DNA of 15,961 bases from JAPLKX01 sp035530195 (GTDB taxonomy: Bacteria; Hydrogenedentota; Hydrogenedentia; Hydrogenedentales; SLHB01), in contig DATKVG010000163.1 in assembly GCA_035530195.1 (NCBI GenBank), forward strand, positions 1 to 15,961, in the 5' to 3' direction. Positions 6,803 through 12,570 of this stretch are shown one piece after another. How positions within the stretch are numbered: position 1 is the first letter of the stretch; every line of letters starts with the position of its first letter. Under the pieces are notes generated by a model that was not told the DNA's origin, did no database searches, and was given only the letters and a program-made list of their open reading frames with translations. The translations under genes were made by a program, and so were the position numbers.

Positions 6803-6830
6803 GAAGAAAACCACAATATCTTGTTGCCCC

Positions 6831-8048
6831 TCACCGCCTTTTGTGGCTTTTGCAGAGGGCTTGGTCGAGGTCTTTGATGAGGTCTTCGGGTTCCTCGATG
6901 CCGACGGAGAGCCGCAGCAGCGTGTCCGTGATGCCCAGCGCATATCGTTCTTTCCGCGAGAGGTCGTAGTAGCTGACAATGGCGGGGTGGGTGATGAGCG
7001 TCTCGACGCCGCCAAGGCTGGGTGCAATGAAACACAGCTTGAGCCCGTCCAGGAACCTCTTGGCTTGGGGCAGGCCGCCCTTGATGTCGAACGACACCAC
7101 ACCGCCGAACCCGGTCATCTGCTCTTTGGCAATCTCGTAATGCGGGTGGCTCTCGAGTCCGGGGTAGTAGACACGCTGGACGCACGGATGGCCCTCGAGG
7201 AACCGCGCCACTTCCATTGCCGTCTGGTTGTGGCGAGCCATCCGGAGCGGGAACGTTTTCATCCCGCGCAACAGCAGGTAACAGCAGTGCGGATCGATCA
7301 CGCCACCCACCGCTTTGTGCAGCGATCGGATCTCATCGATCAATTGCACGGACCCGAGCACCGCTCCCGCAAGGATGTCGTTGTGCCCCGCAATGTATTT
7401 CGTGCAACTGTGCATGACAAGATCAATCCCGAACTCCAGCGGCCGCTGGTTGAGCGGCGTGCTGAACGTGCTGTCGATCAGCGTCAGAACGTTATGCTTC
7501 TTCGCGATCTTCACCAGCCGCGGCAAGTCGAAAATGTTCAGGTAAGGATTTGTTGGCGACTCGCTGAAGATGAAGCGGGTCCGTTTGTTGATGGCTTTTT
7601 CCAGCGCGACATAATCGCCAAACGGCACCACCGTACACCTCACCCCGAACCGCTGGAGGTAGCTGCTGCAAAACTCCAGCGTCTTTTTATACGCGTCGTC
7701 CGTAATCACGATGTTGTCCCCGCTGCGGATCAGCGCCAGGATCGTCGTGACGATCGCACTCATCCCCGAGCCGAACACGACACAATCTTCGCTGCCTTCC
7801 AACGAAGCCAGGCGCCGTTCCGCCACCTGATCGGTTGGGTTGCCGTACCGGCCGTATTCAAACCGGGCCTTGCCGTGCTTCGTGTAAGCCTCGATCTCTT
7901 TGCTGTCCTTGAACACAAACGTCGAGGTCTGGACGATCGGCGTCGTGATGCTGTCGGCGTAACGGGTCCGATCTTCCCCCGCATGGATCGACTTGGTCGA
8001 AAACCCGGCCCAATCAAGCCGGTCAGGCATGGTCTCTTTCTTTTTCAT
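6831..8048 (-). CDS. metB: Cystathionine gamma-synthase (Cys/Met metabolism PLP enzyme)
   Basis: Joins cysteine to an activated homoserine to give cystathionine for methionine synthesis, with PLP. The 405-residue protein has the family blocks: YGRYGNPT (65-72), SGMSA near 94, ESPTNP (163-168), DSTFSTP (192-198), HSCTKYIAGHND (213-224) with the PLP lysine Lys217, and the C-terminal LLRLSVGIE with the carboxylate-binding Arg. FEYGRYGNPT, YYPGL-SHP and KQMTGFGG-like text (here EQMTGFGG) read closest to plant-type CGS. These enzymes overlap with cystathionine gamma-lyase and O-acetylhomoserine sulfhydrylase, so substrate choice is not certain from sequence. ATG 8048 has AAAGGA 6 nt upstream. It is a single gene with its own promoter (8118-8146), and the peptidase cassette promoter begins right behind it. 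Confidence 0.88.
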   Translation of the reverse strand: MKKKETMPDRLDWAGFSTKSIHAGEDRTRYADSITTPIVQTSTFVFKDSKEIEAYTKHGKARFEYGRYGNPTDQVAERRLASLEGSEDCVVFGSGMSAIVTTILALIRSGDNIVITDDAYKKTLEFCSSYLQRFGVRCTVVPFGDYVALEKAINKRTRFIFSESPTNPYLNIFDLPRLVKIAKKHNVLTLIDSTFSTPLNQRPLEFGIDLVMHSCTKYIAGHNDILAGAVLGSVQLIDEIRSLHKAVGGVIDPHCCYLLLRGMKTFPLRMARHNQTAMEVARFLEGHPCVQRVYYPGLESHPHYEIAKEQMTGFGGVVSFDIKGGLPQAKRFLDGLKLCFIAPSLGGVETLITHPAIVSYYDLSRKERYALGITDTLLRLSVGIEEPEDLIKDLDQALCKSHKRR

Positions 8049-8117
8049 GCAAAATCCTTTCGCGCGTCAACACTCCGGCCGGCAAAAAAGAAAACCGCCC
8101 CCGGATATTCGCCGCCC

Positions 8118-8146
8118 AGTATACAACATAAACAGCCGGGGGTGAA
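8118..8146 (-). promoter_or_regulatory. Promoter of metB
   Basis: Minus strand TTCACC (8141-8146), 17-nt spacer, TATACT (8118-8123). The predicted start near 8111 gives a ~62-nt leader. CCCCCGG (8134-8140) and CCGGGGG (about 8098-8104) flank the -10 as an inverted repeat, and a T-rich run follows in the leader. This might stop read-through from the metallophosphatase gene. Confidence 0.6.
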
Positions 8147-8168
8147 GTCGCCGTTTTGAAACTGGGCC

Positions 8169-8203
8169 TAGCAGCCCGTGGCAAAAGCCGTCACGGGCTG
8201 CTA
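8169..8203. terminator. 12-bp hairpin overlapping the metallophosphatase stop codon
   Basis: TAGCAGCCCGTG (8169-8180) pairs perfectly with CACGGGCTGCTA (8192-8203) around an 11-nt loop. The gene's TAG stop (8201-8203) is the last base triplet of one arm. No proper T-run follows on either strand, so it may protect the mRNA end or work as an imperfect terminator. A symmetric hairpin can act on both strands. Confidence 0.6.
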
Positions 8204-9961
8204 GAGCGGCTGGTCGTTCAGCCGGAGGTCCCCCGCCGAGTCCGCCAGCAGAAACCTCAAAAACCAGTCCCCCCGATTGTTGATGACTTTCACAACGATC
8301 CGGTTCCAACCTTCCCGCAGCCCTATCGGCACGTATACAAAACCGCCGGGAGCGCCAAACGCCTGCGCCGATTCCGCCAGTTCGCCGTTCACATAGACCT
8401 GCGCAAAATTGTCCGCATACACCACGGCGTGCGTGAGCCTTTCGCTCGGGCTGAACACGGCGCACGCGCTGTATGCCGCGGCAAGGTCGGCCGTACCCAG
8501 GATGGCATTGTGGTTCAATAAACCGTTGCCGCACGAGGCGCCCGCCTTCCATCCCACGCCGCCTTCATACGTCCGCCCTCGCTCAAACCCGTCTTCCGGG
8601 CCGAATCGCTTTAAAAAGTTTCGATTCGCGCCCGCGGGGTCGCCGGGCAGCTTCGAGGTATCTATCGGCCCGACTGGAAACGGCCCCGCCACCTGCCAGC
8701 GCGGTACGTCGCGCCACGCACGTTGTGGATAAAGCGGCGCTACATCCACCCGCGCCATCCGCGCCGGTTCCGCCTCGAGCCAGTTCCCTTTGTAAAGCAC
8801 GGAGTGGCGGATGTGCGGCGGCGTGGCCAACCGCCCGGCGGGAACGCGGAACTGGAGCGGAACCGTCCGCGACTGGCCCGGCGCCAACGCCGCCTCAACC
8901 ACCGCGGGCGACTCGCACATCCAGCCGCTGGCCTCGATCGCGTCGATCTCCACGCGCACCGTGATCGGCTGGTCGACCGAATTGGTCAGGGCCATTTTCC
9001 CTTTTACACAAACCTCCGGCGAGCCGAGACCTTCGGGCATGTCGGCGTCAAGCGTGACGGTTTGGTGGTTAATCGCGCGCCGGAACCACGCGGGGGCTGT
9101 TTCCGGCGTCCAGATTCCGCCTGCCGGCTCGATGACGGCATAGGAAACGCCGCTTTCCCCGACCCTCACGTGCGCAAATGCCTGGAAGCAGCCGATCTCT
9201 TTCACGTCACTCAGGTCGATCCCGCCGCCCGTCGCATTTTGTATCACCAGCAGGTTATTGCCGCGCTTCTCGGCGCACAGGTAATGCTCATGTCCCGCGA
9301 TGGCCGTGTACGGGCGCCCACCCAGCGCTGTTTCCAGCCGCGCCCAGTCCTTCACAAAGCGCGGGTCCGCCCACATCGGCTTATGAAAAAACACGAACGT
9401 ATGCCGCACCCCCGCCTGCGTGCGCAGCGTATCCTCCGCAAACACCACCATCTTTTCCCACACCGGCCCGCGCCCGTCGAACCGCTCCTCTTCGGTGTTC
9501 AGCACCAGGAACAAGCAGTCGCGGTACGTAAACTGGAAATACGTCGCGCCCAAATCGTCTGTCCAAAACTTGTGACACTCTGTGTTGGCAATATCGTGGT
9601 TGCCCGGGATCAGGATCAGTGGCGCCCGAAGCCGACGCCCATGTTCCAGATATTCCGCCCATTCCGTGTTCCATTGCGCCCGCTCTTCCATATGGCCTGG
9701 AATATGGTCGCCCGTCGTGATGACAAAATCCGGCGCAAGCAGGTTGATGCTGTCCACGGCTCGGTCGTAAATGGGCCACTTGCCTTCGCCGCCGCTGGTC
9801 TTGTCGCCGAGGATGGCGAAACTGAACGCGCCGCCGTCCGTCCGCAGCGGCCCTCCCACTATCGGCATGCGCTCCGACGAAAGGTCCCGTTCCTGCCCCC
9901 CTGCCGGGCACAACGCAAACAGCACCGCCGCCACGATCACCGCAAGAACCCTGTTCCGCAT
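8201..9961 (-). CDS. Secreted calcineurin-like metallophosphatase with C-terminal beta-sandwich domain
   Basis: A two-metal phosphoesterase, 586 residues. The N-terminus MRNRVLAVIVAAVLFALCPA is a signal peptide, with no proper lipobox. Metallophosphatase motifs appear in order: GDKT (52-55), TTGDH (82-86), GNHD (120-123), FFHKP with His193, and GHEH (223-226). The first motif has Thr where many relatives have His (D-x-H). Residues ~250-480 look like beta-rich linker, and ~490-580 resemble a galactose-binding-like fold (VVYADNFAQVYVNGEL, GWNRIVVKV) as seen at the ends of secreted hydrolases. ATG 9961 is chosen since AAGGAGGT lies just upstream, the signal peptide starts there, and TATAAT is 26 nt away. 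The open frame up to 10306 overlaps rubredoxin and is noncoding. The substrate is unknown: phosphomonoester, diester or nucleotide. Confidence 0.87.
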   Translation of the reverse strand: MRNRVLAVIVAAVLFALCPAGGQERDLSSERMPIVGGPLRTDGGAFSFAILGDKTSGGEGKWPIYDRAVDSINLLAPDFVITTGDHIPGHMEERAQWNTEWAEYLEHGRRLRAPLILIPGNHDIANTECHKFWTDDLGATYFQFTYRDCLFLVLNTEEERFDGRGPVWEKMVVFAEDTLRTQAGVRHTFVFFHKPMWADPRFVKDWARLETALGGRPYTAIAGHEHYLCAEKRGNNLLVIQNATGGGIDLSDVKEIGCFQAFAHVRVGESGVSYAVIEPAGGIWTPETAPAWFRRAINHQTVTLDADMPEGLGSPEVCVKGKMALTNSVDQPITVRVEIDAIEASGWMCESPAVVEAALAPGQSRTVPLQFRVPAGRLATPPHIRHSVLYKGNWLEAEPARMARVDVAPLYPQRAWRDVPRWQVAGPFPVGPIDTSKLPGDPAGANRNFLKRFGPEDGFERGRTYEGGVGWKAGASCGNGLLNHNAILGTADLAAAYSACAVFSPSERLTHAVVYADNFAQVYVNGELAESAQAFGAPGGFVYVPIGLREGWNRIVVKVINNRGDWFLRFLLADSAGDLRLNDQPL

Positions 9962-9986
9962 GCCGACCTCCTTGTTCTCCGCACGC

Positions 9987-10014
9987 ATTATAGCGCGCAT
10001 CTTCAGCGCGGCAA
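9987..10014 (-). promoter_or_regulatory. Promoter of the metallophosphatase gene
   Basis: Minus strand TTGCCG (10009-10014), 16-nt spacer, perfect TATAAT (9987-9992). The start near 9980 leaves a ~19-nt leader that holds the AAGGAGGT ribosome site. Confidence 0.75.
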
Positions 10015-10033
10015 GATTAATTGGGTTCTGTGT

Positions 10034-10072
10034 CTGGTTTTGTAGAACCAGCGGCGGCACTGCTGGTATATT
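10034..10072 (+). promoter_or_regulatory. Extended -10 promoter of rubredoxin with overlapping dyads
   Basis: TGG followed by TATATT (10064-10072) is an extended -10 element; no good -35 is visible. Just upstream are two dyads that share an arm: CTGGTT/AACCAG (10034-10039 and 10046-10051) and CCAGC/GCTGG (10048-10052 and 10062-10066). They sit between the divergent promoters of the metallophosphatase and rubredoxin genes and could be an operator for both. Confidence 0.45.
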
Positions 10073-10108
10073 GGCGTTGGTAGGATTTTTGGTTGTGAGG
10101 ATTGGCTG

Positions 10109-10273
10109 ATGAGACGTAAGTATTTTTGCGCGATCTGCGCGTGGGTCTACGACCCCGCGCTTGGCGACCCCGGCGGCAACGTCAAACCCGGCACAGCCTG
10201 GTCGGACGTGCCCGACGATTGGGTGTGCCCGTTGTGCGGGGTTGGTAAAGAACGGTTCTTCGTAATGTCCTGA
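10109..10273 (+). CDS. Rubredoxin
   Basis: A one-iron electron carrier of 54 residues, cytoplasmic. The two iron-binding knuckles are CAIC (Cys7, Cys10) and CPLC (Cys40, Cys43). The family text between them is present: WVYDP, GDPGGNVKPGT, DDWVCPLCG, then KERF. The residue after Cys10 is Ala where rubredoxins usually have Gly. ATG 10109 has GAGG 8 nt upstream. It stands alone, divergent from the metallophosphatase and ahead of zwf. Rubredoxins pass electrons from NAD(P)H oxidoreductases to oxygen- or peroxide-reducing enzymes in anaerobes. The partner is not in this window. Zwf-made NADPH could feed it, but that is inference. Confidence 0.95.
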   Translation: MRRKYFCAICAWVYDPALGDPGGNVKPGTAWSDVPDDWVCPLCGVGKERFFVMS

Positions 10274-10287
10274 ACCAAACGGTTCAG
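10270..10287 (+). terminator. Hairpin at the rubredoxin stop codon
   Basis: CTGAACC (10270-10276) and GGTTCAG (10281-10287) form a perfect 7-bp stem with loop AAAC. The TGA stop lies in the first arm. No T-run follows, so it is a 3' hairpin rather than a clear intrinsic terminator. Confidence 0.5.
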
Positions 10288-10344
10288 CGGACCGCTTGTC
10301 CCACATAACACTCGGAACCTCGATGCGTCCAGACTCTCATTGCG

Positions 10345-10360
10345 CGCCTATGAATAGGCG
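10345..10360 (+). promoter_or_regulatory. Dyad upstream of zwf
   Basis: CGCCTAT (10345-10351) and ATAGGCG (10354-10360) form a 16-bp near-continuous palindrome, 71 bp before the zwf start. It could be an operator or a leader hairpin. I could not find a convincing zwf promoter in the 158-bp gap. Confidence 0.4.
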
Positions 10361-10431
10361 GGCTCAGTTCGCCCAGCACGTATTCTGCACCTGTTCAAAC
10401 CGCCACCCGGCTGCGCCGGAGCGTCCAGCCA

Positions 10432-11862
10432 ATGCCTGAGACATCCGGCAAGGGTTTGAGCATTGTCATCGTCGGGGCGTCGGGCGATCTCGCCCGCAAA
10501 AAGGTCATCCCCGCCCTGTTTGCCCTGTTTTGCCAGGGCTACCTGCCCGAGCCGTTCTGTATCATCGGTTTTGCGCGCAGCGCCTGGACCGACGACGAGT
10601 TCCAACGAAAGATCGAGCCTCACCTCACATGCCGCTACGTTCCCGGCGAACAATGCGCGGACAAAATGCGCCAATTCCTTGGAAGATGCCACTACGTCTC
10701 CGGCCAATATGCGTCGGTCGACAGCTATCTTGAACTTTTCCAGTGCATGCGCCGGGTCGAGTGCGCCCCGCAGTCCGACCGGATCTTTTACATGTCGGTC
10801 CCGCCGTTCCTGTTTCTCGAAGTTGCCCGCGCCATGGGAAACGCCGGGCTGCTGACCTGCGGCGAGCAGACTCCCTGGTCGCGCGTCGTCATCGAAAAAC
10901 CGTTTGGCCGCGACCGCGCGTCCTCCGATGAGCTGGTCGCGAACGTCGAACAGGTCTTCTCCGAAGATCAGACTTACCGTATCGACCATTACCTCGGCAA
11001 AGAAGTCATCCAGAACCTGTTGGTGCTGCGGTTCGCCAACCTGGTGTTCGAACCCATCTGGAACTCGACATTCATCCAGAGCGTCCGAATCTCGTGGAAG
11101 GAAGACCTCGGCGTCGGCGATCGCGGCGGCTATTTCAACGAATACGGCGTCATTCGCGACGTAATCCAGAACCATCTTGCGCAGATCCTCGCACTCGTCG
11201 CCATGGAACCGCCCGCATCGTTCCGATCTCAAGAGGTAAGCGCCGCAAAAACCGACGTCCTCAAAACCGTGGCGCCCGCGGATCCCGCCGCCTGGACCGT
11301 CGGCCAATACGACGGCTATCTCGGCGAGCCGGGCATTCCCAAAGACTCGATCACCCCCACATTCGCCGCCGGCACTTTGCACATCCACAACGACCGATGG
11401 AAAGGCGTCCCGTTCTTCATCGACGCCGGCAAAGGACTCGACGAGCGCGTGACGGAAATCCGCATCCGGTTCCGCCACACCCAGTGCTGCGGGGCTGTCG
11501 AGGAAGTCGCAGGCCCATTGCCGCCCAACGAACTCGTGATCCGGGTCCAGCCGGATGAACTGATCCGCCTCGGGATCGTCAACAAGGCGCCGGGCCTCGA
11601 AATGAAACTTGTCCAGACCTGGCTCAACCTGGCCTACAAGTCCGCGTTCGAGACCCCGATACCCGAGGCGTATGAGTGCCTACTGCTCGACATCATGCAA
11701 GGCGACCGCAGCCTATTCATCACCCGCGAAGAGCTCGCCGCCGCATGGGACATCTTCACGCCGCTCCTGCACGACCTCGAGGCGCGAAAAGTTGCGCCCG
11801 CCGTCTATCCTTTCGGAACACGTGGCGCAGGTTCGCCGCACGCCCCAATGGAGGAACAATGA
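10432..11862 (+). CDS. zwf: Glucose-6-phosphate 1-dehydrogenase
   Basis: Oxidises glucose 6-phosphate to 6-phosphogluconolactone and makes NADPH, the first step of the oxidative pentose phosphate (or Entner-Doudoroff) route. In 476 residues the motifs are GASGDLARKK (15-24) for the dinucleotide, EKPFG (155-159), RIDHYLGKE (183-191) for substrate, and GVIRDVIQNHL (239-249) with the catalytic His248. Length is slightly below the usual ~490-510. GGAG stands about 10 nt before the ATG. The last four bases overlap pgl (ATGA), so the two are translationally coupled in one operon. gnd or edd is not in the window, so which branch follows cannot be read here. Confidence 0.96.
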   Translation: MPETSGKGLSIVIVGASGDLARKKVIPALFALFCQGYLPEPFCIIGFARSAWTDDEFQRKIEPHLTCRYVPGEQCADKMRQFLGRCHYVSGQYASVDSYLELFQCMRRVECAPQSDRIFYMSVPPFLFLEVARAMGNAGLLTCGEQTPWSRVVIEKPFGRDRASSDELVANVEQVFSEDQTYRIDHYLGKEVIQNLLVLRFANLVFEPIWNSTFIQSVRISWKEDLGVGDRGGYFNEYGVIRDVIQNHLAQILALVAMEPPASFRSQEVSAAKTDVLKTVAPADPAAWTVGQYDGYLGEPGIPKDSITPTFAAGTLHIHNDRWKGVPFFIDAGKGLDERVTEIRIRFRHTQCCGAVEEVAGPLPPNELVIRVQPDELIRLGIVNKAPGLEMKLVQTWLNLAYKSAFETPIPEAYECLLLDIMQGDRSLFITREELAAAWDIFTPLLHDLEARKVAPAVYPFGTRGAGSPHAPMEEQ

Positions 11863-12539
11863 AAGTCACCCGATTCACCAGCTTCGACGCCCTGTCGGTC
11901 GCCGCGGCGGCCCTGCTCATGCGCCACCTCCAGGACGAGAACAACAAACCGGTCGGCGTCATGCTTTCCGGCGGCAAAACGCCCATCGCCGCATACAGGA
12001 CCGTCCAGCGCGCCGGCATCCGCGCCTCCGAATCGCTGCATATCCTGTTCAGCGACGAAAGAATGACGCCCCCCGACTCCCGCGAAAGCAACTTCGGCAA
12101 CGCGTCCGGCATGATTACGGCCCTCAAGATCCCCAAGCCCCGCGTGTTGCGCGTCCACACCGAATTAAAGCTCGAGGCCGCCGCCGAACGGTACGACCGC
12201 GATCTCGCCGCGTTTTTCAAGCGCGGCGGTCGAATCGGCCTCGGCCTGCTCGGCCTCGGCGCCGACGGCCACACCGCATCCATGTTCACCATGGAAGATG
12301 TCCAAGCCCCCGCCCGCAAAGGCGAATTAAGGTACGCCCGAGCCGTTCAGCGATTCAACGGCTACGACCGCGTCACCGTCACCTCACACGTACTGGAACG
12401 AATCGAGCGCGCCGTTTTTCTCGTCTCCGGCCCCGAAAAACAAGCCATCGTCGCCCGCCTCCTCCAGTCGCCCGAGACCCTACCCGCCGGCGCCGCAGTT
12501 TCCAAGACGCCCCGGGTTGAACTCTGGATGGCCGTGTAA
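11859..12539 (+). CDS. pgl: 6-phosphogluconolactonase
   Basis: Hydrolyses 6-phosphogluconolactone, the product of Zwf, to 6-phosphogluconate. The 226-residue protein has the DevB/Pgl blocks: SGGKTP (37-42; SGGSTP in many homologues), SDERMTP (65-71) with SRESN (74-78), and LGLGADGHTASMF (131-143). ATG 11859 overlaps the zwf stop by 4 bp, and GGAGG lies just upstream inside zwf. This start fits the conserved N-terminus; the same frame is open further upstream inside zwf, but that part is not coding. It ends 31 bp from the end of the convergent giant gene, and no clear terminator is visible in that gap. Confidence 0.95.
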   Translation: MKVTRFTSFDALSVAAAALLMRHLQDENNKPVGVMLSGGKTPIAAYRTVQRAGIRASESLHILFSDERMTPPDSRESNFGNASGMITALKIPKPRVLRVHTELKLEAAAERYDRDLAAFFKRGGRIGLGLLGLGADGHTASMFTMEDVQAPARKGELRYARAVQRFNGYDRVTVTSHVLERIERAVFLVSGPEKQAIVARLLQSPETLPAGAAVSKTPRVELWMAV

Positions 12540-12570
12540 GTTGTTTTTTTCAATCGGCCCATTTGTCCCA

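Noticed and set aside
6774..8159. Long plus-strand open frame across metB
   Set aside because: Antisense to metB, no family motifs, and it runs over the metB promoter.
8723..10045. Long plus-strand open frame across the metallophosphatase
   Set aside because: Arg/Pro/His-rich shadow frame opposite conserved phosphatase motifs.
9962..10306. Upstream extension of the metallophosphatase frame
   Set aside because: It overlaps rubredoxin and crosses the TATAAT promoter; the signal peptide and AAGGAGGT point to the ATG at 9961.
10348..11478. Minus-strand open frame opposite zwf
   Set aside because: Antisense shadow; the zwf motifs are intact on the plus strand.
12540..12570. Terminator between pgl and the convergent gene
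   Set aside because: There is a T-run just after the pgl stop, but no stable hairpin precedes it.
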